Origin: a virus
DNA length: 20,632 nucleotides
Strand: one strand, 5' to 3'
Virus record (IMG/VR): IMGVR_UViG_3300009506_002841
Location: 1-20,632 of that record
Position numbers and translations under genes: made by a program. Each line of letters opens with the position of its first letter. The stretch's first letter is position 1. The notes beneath the pieces were generated by a model. The model ran no database searches, was not told where the DNA came from, and worked only from the letters and a program-made list of their open reading frames with translations. This document shows positions 14,538 through 20,632 of this stretch, piece by piece.

Positions 14538-15895
14538 TTGACCTCCAAATCAATAACTTCGCCCCATGGCGGAGTTGAGTACCTGAGCCTGCCTCCCGGC
14601 ATTCTCGGTGTTGTGTTCATCCAGAAGACCTGAGCATTTGGACGGTTTGGTGGATATGCCCAATTCGTGACATCAAGATCGGTAAAATGAAATATGACAA
14701 CAGGTTCATCTTCAAGTTCAGCGGCTTTTATATATGCATCTTTATAATCGGTTCCGCCTGACTGAGTTTTGTCAAATTTAATTGGCAAGTCTTCCGATGA
14801 ATAAAACTCAGTCAAATAGGCGTACGTATTATGAAATATGACCGCAATTTCAAATCCCTCAAATTCTTCAAGTATTCCTGACAGCTCAGACGCATATGTC
14901 TCAAGTTCCCCTTGGGTAATTGACCCGCTGGTGTCAACGATAACGGCGATGGTGTTCAACTCTTTCACATATAAAGACGGCAGATAAACGTCATCCATAT
15001 ATTTTCTATTTGGCCGCCCCATGCAATAATCATCACGCGTAATTTCTTCGAGGACATCCGTAATTAGATCTTTGTATGTCCGCTGAGGTTCCGTATGGGC
15101 TTCGATGATTTCCTGGATAAATTCAGGCATGTCACCGATTGTCGACTCGAGCTCTTTCTGTAAAATCCTGCCAGCATTTGCTATTTTCTGGTCAAAGTCC
15201 TTTTCAAACTGTTTAACCTCTTCCGGAGTCGCCATCTCGCCTGGATTTTCTTCACTCTTGAGGGGCATGATCCCCCCGAACCCGCCGGTCTCCTTTTCGA
15301 ACTCTTCCTGCACATCAGGAGATGTATCTCCATCCTTTGACTGTTTTTTGGATTTTATTTTCTTTTTCTTGCTTTTAATGTTACCAGAACTTGTTCCATC
15401 ACCCTCACCCCCAGCTCCTTCGCCATCTTCATCCGGTGGAGGTGGCTGCTTTTTTTTCTGTTCCTGGAGTTTCCGGTATATCCTTATGGCGCTCATTCCT
15501 TCAAATTCTTTTTCAAACTTATGAACGAATCCATCTGGAGTTACCGGCAATTTTCTGCCTTTTGTAATCAGGCGGTTATCAATCGGGATATCACAGGCAC
15601 GCTGGGCAAGCCCCATGTCGAAATCAGGTTCTTCCATTAAATCAAGCATTAACTGGCCGTGTTTCAGCGCAACATGATAAACCTCATGTTCGAACAGCGC
15701 CATGACTTCTTCAATAGTCAGGTCCTTGATCCAGTCAGGATTGTAGATCATGCACTTTCCGTCGGTTGCCGCAGTAGCGCAACCTGGAGACTCAATTAAA
15801 TCAAGACTTAAGGCAACCGAACCAAAAAATGGTTCATCACCTTCACCGAGAATCAGCATTGTCCGTGCGCGTCTAAGCTTCTTTTCCGGAACCAT
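14534..15895 (-). CDS. HExxH metallopeptidase-like and VWA domain protein (DUF2201 type)
   Basis: 453 residues in three parts. The N-terminal domain has HEVYHVALKH (70-79), an HExxH zinc-peptidase motif. A low-complexity linker (about 143-195), rich in Lys, Pro, Gly, Asp and Glu, follows. The C-terminal VWA domain has an intact metal-ion-dependent adhesion site: DTSGS (321-325), T382 in SGGTD and D406 in FTDLD. This matches the DUF2201 architecture, which usually partners a MoxR AAA+ ATPase that remodels or inserts metal into a target bound through the VWA domain. A MoxR gene lies upstream in the same operon. ATG 15895 lies 23 nt inside the preceding gene with AGG a few bases upstream. Whether it cuts protein is untested; related proteins may use HExxH structurally. 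Confidence 0.85.
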   Translation of the reverse strand: MVPEKKLRRARTMLILGEGDEPFFGSVALSLDLIESPGCATAATDGKCMIYNPDWIKDLTIEEVMALFEHEVYHVALKHGQLMLDLMEEPDFDMGLAQRACDIPIDNRLITKGRKLPVTPDGFVHKFEKEFEGMSAIRIYRKLQEQKKKQPPPPDEDGEGAGGEGDGTSSGNIKSKKKKIKSKKQSKDGDTSPDVQEEFEKETGGFGGIMPLKSEENPGEMATPEEVKQFEKDFDQKIANAGRILQKELESTIGDMPEFIQEIIEAHTEPQRTYKDLITDVLEEITRDDYCMGRPNRKYMDDVYLPSLYVKELNTIAVIVDTSGSITQGELETYASELSGILEEFEGFEIAVIFHNTYAYLTEFYSSEDLPIKFDKTQSGGTDYKDAYIKAAELEDEPVVIFHFTDLDVTNWAYPPNRPNAQVFWMNTTPRMPGGRLRYSTPPWGEVIDLEVK

Positions 15896-16106
15896 TGACC
15901 TGCCTCATTATAATTTCTTCTATGACTTTTCTTAACGCCGTCTGAAACGGATATATATCTTCAGGTTCTACTCCATCAAAATGTTTAGGGCTCAAATATG
16001 CGATATCTTTTGCAAGCACAGAATGAAGACTTGGATCTGCATAAGAATCCAGATGGTCTGTGAGCACAATTTTGATGGCCTCTAATTCTTTATCATTAAA
16101 CTTCAT
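15873..16106 (-). CDS. Hypothetical small helical protein
   Basis: 77 residues, mostly helical and acidic, not recognised. It begins with a predicted amphipathic helix (FNDKELEAIKIVLTDHLDSY) and ends with a second (FQTALRKVIEEIIMRQ). It has no cysteine or membrane motif. GGGGAAG precedes ATG 16106, which overlaps the DUF3150-like stop (ATGA), and its end overlaps the VWA gene by 23 nt. Being wedged between those two genes it may be an adaptor for them (inference). Confidence 0.65.
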   Translation of the reverse strand: MKFNDKELEAIKIVLTDHLDSYADPSLHSVLAKDIAYLSPKHFDGVEPEDIYPFQTALRKVIEEIIMRQVNGSGKEA

Positions 16107-16954
16107 TTCTTCCCCATTAAAACTTCCATCTTGTTTTGTATGTCCCTTGCCTCTTGAGCAGTTTTGTCCCTTACCTTTTTGTCCTTTTTAAGCTGACCCG
16201 GAGTAAAGATGATTAACTTCTGTTTTACATCAGTACACAGCTCAGTCAATTTCGGATCATTAGCGACATTGAGATCTGGCAGGATATCGACCAGGTCTTC
16301 AAGATTAGAGACCAGGGTTTTAAAAATCTTCGGGTCCTTGTCGCTCAATCGTTCTGCCATTCGCTCAACCAGTTCATACATCCTGTCCCAGAGATTCTGG
16401 GATATCTGTTTGAGATTTTTGTCCTGTTCTTCGATTAGATCCTGCTTAATTTCGTCCAGCGTCGCCTGTTCAACTTTTAAAATGAAATGGTCGTCCTGTG
16501 GAATCGGCTTTCTATGCATCTCGAACGTATAGAATTTTTCGACTTCAGATACGTCAGGATATTCATTTGCCTTGAACGCAGGGCCTAATCTTGACTTTGC
16601 GGCCTCTATGACGGATGTCCATTTAACTTTTAAATCGCTTACGTTTGACTCAAATTCCATCTTGAGGCTTTTGATTCGCTGATTGTATTTCGGAATTAAA
16701 GTTGACGGAAGCAACCGGTACATGTCATGTCCCCACGGGACGGTCATTTGCCGGTGATACGACCTTGCCTGGTTGGCTATTCGTGATATATCCTTTACAT
16801 CAACACGGTCGATTTTAAATTTCCGGTAATAACCCGCACGGTTGTCTGTAATATTGTACGCCTGGTGGGCTGCGGTTGTGACTTCCTGGCTTTTTGTAGA
16901 AAGCCCGAGCTGCGTTATCCTCAGACTTACCAGCATACCCCTTTCTGCTAACAT
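16103..16954 (-). CDS. DUF3150-like protein
   Basis: 283 residues. The N-terminal half has MLVSLRITQLGLSTKSQEVT (7-26), ARSYHRQMTVPWGHDMYRLL (63-82) and a following helix with IPKYNQRIKSLKMEF. The Y-x-x-x-T-x-PW-x-x-x-x-x-R-LLP pattern is what I recall for DUF3150, a family often next to MoxR-like ATPase and VWA genes in phages and mobile elements. The C-terminal half is helical and charged (about 165-283). No catalytic motif is seen. ATG 16954 overlaps the previous stop as ATGTTAG; ATG 16936 is an alternative. It is likely a partner of the ATPase and VWA proteins. Confidence 0.7.
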   Translation of the reverse strand: MLAERGMLVSLRITQLGLSTKSQEVTTAAHQAYNITDNRAGYYRKFKIDRVDVKDISRIANQARSYHRQMTVPWGHDMYRLLPSTLIPKYNQRIKSLKMEFESNVSDLKVKWTSVIEAAKSRLGPAFKANEYPDVSEVEKFYTFEMHRKPIPQDDHFILKVEQATLDEIKQDLIEEQDKNLKQISQNLWDRMYELVERMAERLSDKDPKIFKTLVSNLEDLVDILPDLNVANDPKLTELCTDVKQKLIIFTPGQLKKDKKVRDKTAQEARDIQNKMEVLMGKK

Positions 16955-17256
16955 AACCCCAATCCCCTTTTAGCAATCTTCTTTGCCATTTCTAAAATTG
17001 TCCGTTTGAACTGTTCATCCATTCCATATTCAAACACCTCGCTTGAATTAAGAATATATTTAGATTCAGATATAAGTAAAATTTTAATGCAATTAAGCGT
17101 TTTTTCCCCCCAGTGTCCTTCAAAAGCATCCTGTCTGATCCGCAGACCGTGATATTTTGTCTTATATGCGAATACCATCTTGTATGAATAGTATATGACC
17201 ATATCGCCGAATTCCACCTGGTGAAATCCGGCGCTTCGTTCATAAAACCTGATCAT
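16948..17256 (-). CDS. Hypothetical protein
   Basis: 102 residues, not recognised. The N-terminal half is beta-rich and aromatic (FGDMVIYYSYKMVFAYKT), followed by a Gly/Trp turn (FEGHWGEKTLNCIK) and a helical C-terminus with basic residues. It has no membrane segment. The pattern of a strand with SYxT/K followed by a WG turn is common among small phage proteins of unknown role. It overlaps both neighbours by a few bases, fixing it as part of the coupled operon. Confidence 0.65.
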   Translation of the reverse strand: MIRFYERSAGFHQVEFGDMVIYYSYKMVFAYKTKYHGLRIRQDAFEGHWGEKTLNCIKILLISESKYILNSSEVFEYGMDEQFKRTILEMAKKIAKRGLGLC

Positions 17257-17633
17257 AATTTTTTGGCCATGGCCTCCAGAATGTCTTTAAGTTTTAAAGT
17301 AATCACAATGTCTATATAAGAGCTGTTCATATGCGACTTCACAGAATGGACTTCAACTGATGAGAGCTGCTCTATCTGTATCTTAAGTGGCTTTTGGACT
17401 GCTGCTCTTGTCGTATATTCATCCCTTTTGGCAATACGATATACCATACGCTTGCCTTTGTAATCTCCAACTGACTTTAAATAGCCTTTTGCCTTTGACC
17501 TTAACACAAAGTTGTCAATTTGCTTGTTTGTAAAGCCCTCATCATGCATAAAGTCTTGAATATATACTTTTGTAACTTCATCCAAAGGAATTTTAACTAG
17601 ACGGTTAATAAATCTTTCTATTCCTGATTTCAT
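17253..17633 (-). CDS. Hypothetical protein, possible winged-helix N-terminus
   Basis: 126 residues. Residues about 14-60 (PLDEVTKVYIQDFMHDEGFT, then NKQIDNFVLRSKAKGYL and a short hairpin KGKRMVYRI) have a helix-helix-helix-wing layout like a winged helix, which would bind DNA or RNA. The C-terminal 40 residues alternate strand and helix. AAAGGT lies eight bases before ATG 17633, which shares one base with the upstream stop. No family is recognised; the winged-helix reading is a visual inference. Confidence 0.65.
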   Translation of the reverse strand: MKSGIERFINRLVKIPLDEVTKVYIQDFMHDEGFTNKQIDNFVLRSKAKGYLKSVGDYKGKRMVYRIAKRDEYTTRAAVQKPLKIQIEQLSSVEVHSVKSHMNSSYIDIVITLKLKDILEAMAKKL

Positions 17634-18286
17634 TATTTCTTACCTTTCTTTTTTGTTTTTATCTGTTTTTTCGGTTTCTTTTTTGTAAGCCCGCAAGCAT
17701 GCACCATTGACGTAACTTCGTCAGCCGTACAATGAGCCAGGTTCTCGTAAAACATATCCACATATTTCAACTGGTCTGACAACATGATCGTCGGATACAT
17801 TCTGGAAGTTTTTTCCTTGATAACACGGTACAGATAAAGACCGGCACCATTACCGTCAGGATTGTGAATAGTGAACTCAATCTCGACAGCCTGGACGGGG
17901 TTATAAACATTTATCTTATGAATTTCCCACACATCCAGCTCTGTTTTGACGCAGAGTTCCTTCATATGCCTGTTGAAATCCGTGCAGTCATCAAATCTTC
18001 CCTTTAAACTGGCTGACTTAGTCTGCCTGGTTCTATAATCTCCATACAAGTCTCCTCCACTTTCAAGAGACATCGGAGATTTAAGTGTAAATCTCTGACA
18101 TACATCCGAAATTTCCTTGTAAGACCTGAATGACACACTTACCAGCCTTACTCCCCTTTTTGAAAACGATCCCTTCTTCCACGGCTTGGACTTCTGCCAT
18201 ATACGCAACTCTTCCGGTGCATGAAGGCTGTACCACTCATCACCTGACTTTTTAAACTTTAGTAATTCCTTAAGTTTCACAGTCAT
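17633..18286 (-). CDS. Hypothetical protein with Lys-rich tail
   Basis: 217 residues, not recognised. The core (about 40-190) mixes strands and helices, with VRLVSVSFRSYKEISDVCQR and VEIEFTIHNPDGNGAGLYLY as the most ordered-looking parts. The last 17 residues are almost all Lys (KKKPKKQIKTKKKGKK), suggesting binding to nucleic acid or an acidic partner. ATG 18286 has an excellent AAAGGAG site and lies 17 nt inside the previous gene. It has no Walker, zinc or membrane motif. Confidence 0.68.
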   Translation of the reverse strand: MTVKLKELLKFKKSGDEWYSLHAPEELRIWQKSKPWKKGSFSKRGVRLVSVSFRSYKEISDVCQRFTLKSPMSLESGGDLYGDYRTRQTKSASLKGRFDDCTDFNRHMKELCVKTELDVWEIHKINVYNPVQAVEIEFTIHNPDGNGAGLYLYRVIKEKTSRMYPTIMLSDQLKYVDMFYENLAHCTADEVTSMVHACGLTKKKPKKQIKTKKKGKK

Positions 18287-18671
18287 TTTCCATCTCCTTT
18301 GTTAAAAATGTAAAACTGCATCTCGGACATGTTGTTATTCTTCCTGTCTCAAACGTGACGTCTTTGTCATTCATTTTTTCAGTTGCCGCTGTTTTCCTGC
18401 AGGAAGTACATAACTGGGACGAGTATGTTCTTTTATTTAATGCAATTTCAGCATAACTTTTATTGCATAGCCTGCACATGACTCTTTCATCTAAACGCTT
18501 TCTTGTTTTCCTGTTGTTTTTATAAGAGCCGTCAAGCCAGGAACGGAGCACAGCCTCTGGGATATCACTTTCCATCGAAAGTTTTTCTATGGCTTTACTG
18601 TACGGCCATTTTTTCCACAGCAAGACTTCCATCTGCATTTTGAAAGCGTTTACGCACTGATCTACCCACAC
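18270..18671 (-). CDS. Zinc-finger protein with three CxxC pairs
   Basis: 133 residues. An N-terminal helical part includes a possible HTH at about 24-50 (YSKAIEKLSMESDIPEAVLR). Then come CRLC (66-69), CTSC (88-91) and CPRC (115-118), with a further Cys131 near the end. The first two pairs make one zinc site; the third, with residues near the C-terminus, may make another. The start is GTG 18671: AAAGGA lies seven bases upstream, within the end of the ATPase gene, and there is no better ATG. It is directly coupled to the MoxR gene (1-nt gap) and may bind nucleic acid or act as an adaptor. Confidence 0.7.
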   Translation of the reverse strand: MWVDQCVNAFKMQMEVLLWKKWPYSKAIEKLSMESDIPEAVLRSWLDGSYKNNRKTRKRLDERVMCRLCNKSYAEIALNKRTYSSQLCTSCRKTAATEKMNDKDVTFETGRITTCPRCSFTFLTKEMENDCET

Positions 18672-18672
18672 C

Positions 18673-20055
18673 CTAATTTCCTTTTATTTTGGTAAATACC
18701 AGCACATCCTGGTACTTATTCTGGAAATCTATAAATCCCTTGGTATTGCACACGTCTTCATTATGAGATACAGCATCTCTGACAAGCATCATCAGGAACT
18801 CCTCATTCAGCCTTTCGCCGTACTTAAGTATATTATCAAAGTTCTTTTTAGTCGCCTGGGCTGCAATACATTCACAGGTCGCATAAAGGATGGAATCGTT
18901 GGTAGGGACTTCAGCAGTGTCCGGATTCTTGATAATGTTGTCGATATTCGGAATACGCCTGAAGTGTTCCAGAAATCCTATAAAGTCGATGGCAAACGCC
19001 TTCCCGGCAGTGCCTTCATAAACTTCAAATTCAATAGACTTCGGGACGCCTGCCTTCAGCATATCCCCGCACTTAGCAATAGTCCTCGGAGTCGCGGAAT
19101 TGGTAAAATCGGTGGTCGGCTTATAACCGTTTGTGAGGAAATTCTTTCTGAACCGGTTGAATGCAATATTTTCCGCTGGCTGACCGCTCTCGATGGCCCA
19201 TTTGCACCAGTCATCGACATCTGTATCCAGATGCACAATAGTCGCCCTGTTTTTTAGCGGTTCTATCATTCCGGTAACAGCGGCCTTATCTTCTTTCCGG
19301 TTTGTAGCGACGATAAAACTGACATGCTTGCTTATTTTCGCACCGTTGAGTTTCCCGCCCCAGAGCAGCTGCATGGCTGCAGCCTGGGTCGCCTTTGGAG
19401 CCTGGCCCATGTCGTCCATGAACAGTGTCGTTGGAACATTAGCATTGATCAGCTCCAATAACATGCCGAACGGAACAAAATCCGCAGTAACATTGCCGTC
19501 TTTATCGACCTGCTTGAACGGAAACCCCTTGTAATTTGTCGGGTCTTCAATAACCGGATGCGTGATAATAATTCTTCTGCCGAGGTGTTCGGCAGCCTGT
19601 ATGGTGATCTCGGTCTTCCCGCCTCCAGGAGGACCTACGACCATCAAGGTAAAGTTGTTACTCATACACATACACGCTAACTCAAAATACTGACTTGGTT
19701 TCATGCCTCTTGGTTTCTCCTTTCGTGGTGGTGGCACTGTTTCCCATGAAAAATTTGGGCTTACACTAGGTGACACACTGGGACTTACGACGGACATCCA
19801 TGTACCAGGATATGCAACTGATGCGGCCAATGAAAACTGATCTGGATTTAGTGCCGTTAATGGTGATGTCGTAAAATCAGGGAAGATCCATTGTTTAAAT
19901 ACGTCATCGAATAAACTCGGGTTGTTAGAAAATATGCTCTGAATTTGACCGCAAGTTTTACATCGAATTCTAGCAAGATCAATTTGAATATTATTCGTAA
20001 TATCAAATGACCCGCAGCTAGGGCACCGTAATGTTTTTCCGTTTAATAGCGTCAT
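18673..20055 (-). CDS. MoxR-type AAA+ ATPase with N-terminal zinc ribbon
   Basis: 460 residues. A zinc ribbon at the N-terminus has CPSC (11-14) and CKTC (32-35). A Ser/Pro/Val-rich spacer follows, with a short repeat VSPSVSPSVSP (about 90-100). The AAA+ core has Walker A GPPGGGKT (141-148), Walker B TLFMDD (210-215), sensor 1 FIVATN (247-252) and a likely arginine finger near R270. The C-terminal helical domain (about 300-460) is typical of MoxR proteins. MoxR ATPases work as hexamers with VWA proteins to remodel or load targets. The DUF2201-type VWA gene downstream in this operon is the expected partner. ATG 20055 lies 38 nt inside the previous gene; its Shine-Dalgarno is weak (CGGA). Confidence 0.88.
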   Translation of the reverse strand: MTLLNGKTLRCPSCGSFDITNNIQIDLARIRCKTCGQIQSIFSNNPSLFDDVFKQWIFPDFTTSPLTALNPDQFSLAASVAYPGTWMSVVSPSVSPSVSPNFSWETVPPPRKEKPRGMKPSQYFELACMCMSNNFTLMVVGPPGGGKTEITIQAAEHLGRRIIITHPVIEDPTNYKGFPFKQVDKDGNVTADFVPFGMLLELINANVPTTLFMDDMGQAPKATQAAAMQLLWGGKLNGAKISKHVSFIVATNRKEDKAAVTGMIEPLKNRATIVHLDTDVDDWCKWAIESGQPAENIAFNRFRKNFLTNGYKPTTDFTNSATPRTIAKCGDMLKAGVPKSIEFEVYEGTAGKAFAIDFIGFLEHFRRIPNIDNIIKNPDTAEVPTNDSILYATCECIAAQATKKNFDNILKYGERLNEEFLMMLVRDAVSHNEDVCNTKGFIDFQNKYQDVLVFTKIKGN

Positions 20056-20203
20056 TTATCCGTTTCTCAAATTCATGATGCTCTCCTTCAAGATACGCAA
20101 GTCTGGCAATAGCATAAACATCCTTCCAGTTCAAATTTTCGTCGGACAGGTGCCATAGTGGATTCTCTACTACGGCACTGCGCCACCAGTCTTCAAATTT
20201 CAT
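20018..20203 (-). CDS. Hypothetical small protein
   Basis: 61 residues, not recognised. It opens with FEDWWRSA and has YAIARLAYLEGEHHEFEKRI in the second half. The FExWW...AR.A...G pattern recurs in many tiny phage proteins of unknown role. No Shine-Dalgarno is clear before ATG 20203. It lies 26 nt after the previous stop and overlaps the ATPase gene by 38 nt. Confidence 0.6.
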   Translation of the reverse strand: MKFEDWWRSAVVENPLWHLSDENLNWKDVYAIARLAYLEGEHHEFEKRINDAIKRKNITVP

Positions 20204-20229
20204 AACAGTATCTTAGGATATATTTTTTA

Positions 20230-20430
20230 TTATTTTTTGTCAGCGGAGGTATTGAACGTCAGATCAGCAGTGTACCACATTTTTTGCTTAATAATATCAT
20301 CGCCCATGGATGAGCGTACTTCGAGTACCCGTATTATTTCATTGTGCCTCCATCCCCTTCCGATGTGAATGTCTATTGAATCTTTAAGGTCTTCGTACAT
20401 GTCAGACTGTACTGTCTTATAGAGTATCAT
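20230..20430 (-). CDS. Hypothetical protein
   Basis: 66 residues from ATG 20430, which overlaps the upstream stop as ATGA; the longer reading from GTG 20478 lies inside that gene and is not supported. Not recognised. The predicted elements are a helix (MYEDLKDSIDIHIGRG), a second helix (HNEIIRVLEVRSS) and a final strand-like part (KMWYTADLTFN). No motif points to a function. Confidence 0.6.
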   Translation of the reverse strand: MILYKTVQSDMYEDLKDSIDIHIGRGWRHNEIIRVLEVRSSMGDDIIKQKMWYTADLTFNTSADKK

Positions 20431-20632
20431 CTTGATAACCCGTTGTACATACCTGTTGCCATTACATCGGTCATCCACATTTCAGAGCCGTTTATCATAA
20501 AATGATATCTTTGAGCACCTACATAACCACCCATTCTGTTTTTTGCATTGACTGTCATCATGCATTTCCAGCCATATTTCTTGCCGTCTTTTGCCATGAA
20601 CGGTTCAAAGAATTCATAATGGGCTGAATATG
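20427..20632 (-). CDS. Hypothetical protein, C-terminal part, cut by the right edge
   Basis: The last 67 residues of a gene that starts beyond the window, ending at TGA 20429-20427. It reads HYEFFEPFMAKDGKKYGWKC, then MTVNAKNRMGGYVGAQRYHF and NGSEMWMTDV. The continuous frame to the window edge, the coupled ATGA junction with the next gene and the amino-acid balance support a real gene. The NAKNRMGGYVG...Y-x-F pattern looks like a beta-rich domain of the kind seen in small secreted or envelope proteins, but without the N-terminus no signal peptide can be checked. Confidence 0.65.
   Translation of the reverse strand, partial: YSAHYEFFEPFMAKDGKKYGWKCMMTVNAKNRMGGYVGAQRYHFMINGSEMWMTDVMATGMYNGLSR

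Noticed and set aside
15105-15524. A 139-codon plus-strand open frame opposite the VWA gene
   Set aside because: It is antisense to the low-complexity linker of the metallopeptidase-VWA protein; its Ser/Pro/Phe runs are the mirror of Lys/Glu/Gly codons, and it has no supporting context.
90-19100. CRISPR array, tRNA or rRNA genes
   Set aside because: No spaced direct repeats, cloverleaf-like segments or rRNA-like stretches were noticed; almost all sequence is coding.
18763-19257. A 164-codon plus-strand open frame opposite the MoxR gene
   Set aside because: Complete overlap with a gene holding Walker and sensor motifs; the antisense product has no recognisable motif or ribosome-binding context.
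20431-20478. GTG 20478 as start of the 20230-20430 gene
   Set aside because: The extension lies inside the end of the upstream partial gene; ATG 20430 forms the ATGA overlap seen at many junctions here.

Overview
The window is part of a tailed double-stranded DNA phage (Caudoviricetes) or a prophage of that type. It carries a small-terminase candidate, large terminase, portal, scaffold-like and major capsid genes in tightly packed arrays whose starts and stops overlap (ATGA, TGATG). The promoters are of sigma-70 type and most genes have purine-rich Shine-Dalgarno sites, so the host is a bacterium. Nothing here identifies it further. No tRNA, rRNA, CRISPR array, integrase, lysis or tail gene was seen.

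Layout. (a) Positions 1-6964, minus strand, read leftward from about 7064: scaffold-like protein, major capsid protein, an unrecognised 161-residue protein, three glycosyltransferases, a UDP-glucose-4-epimerase-like enzyme, a SAM methyltransferase and, running off the left edge, a UDP-sulfoquinovose-synthase (SQD1/SqdB) family protein. The last is interrupted by an intein exactly where the catalytic Thr is expected. (b) Positions 6965-7118: a 154-bp control region with a 14-bp-arm inverted repeat and two sigma-70-like promoters on opposite strands that physically overlap. (c) Positions 7119-11691, plus strand: HTH protein (probable TerS), TerL, portal, and a 72-residue HTH protein whose gene contains a perfect 32-bp palindrome. 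TerL is split inside its Walker A motif by a 330-residue LAGLIDADG intein that lacks the usual first nucleophile and looks like a class 3 intein with Ser in place of Cys. (d) Positions 11672-20632, minus strand, converging on (c): about 15 coupled genes. Their core is a MoxR-type AAA+ ATPase with an N-terminal zinc ribbon, a DUF3150-like protein, and a protein joining an HExxH metallopeptidase-like domain to a VWA domain with an intact MIDAS. Around them lie several small zinc-ribbon proteins and unrecognised proteins.

How the parts may work together. Regions (a) and (c) build the head: packaging motor and portal from one strand, scaffold and capsid from the other, both leaving the same control region. 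The sugar-nucleotide enzymes and glycosyltransferases directly downstream of the capsid gene suggest glycan modification of virion or host surface (inference). Region (d) looks like a phage-borne MoxR-VWA protein-remodelling machine. Its target is unknown, and it is the best candidate here for an incompletely described system, together with the two inteins.
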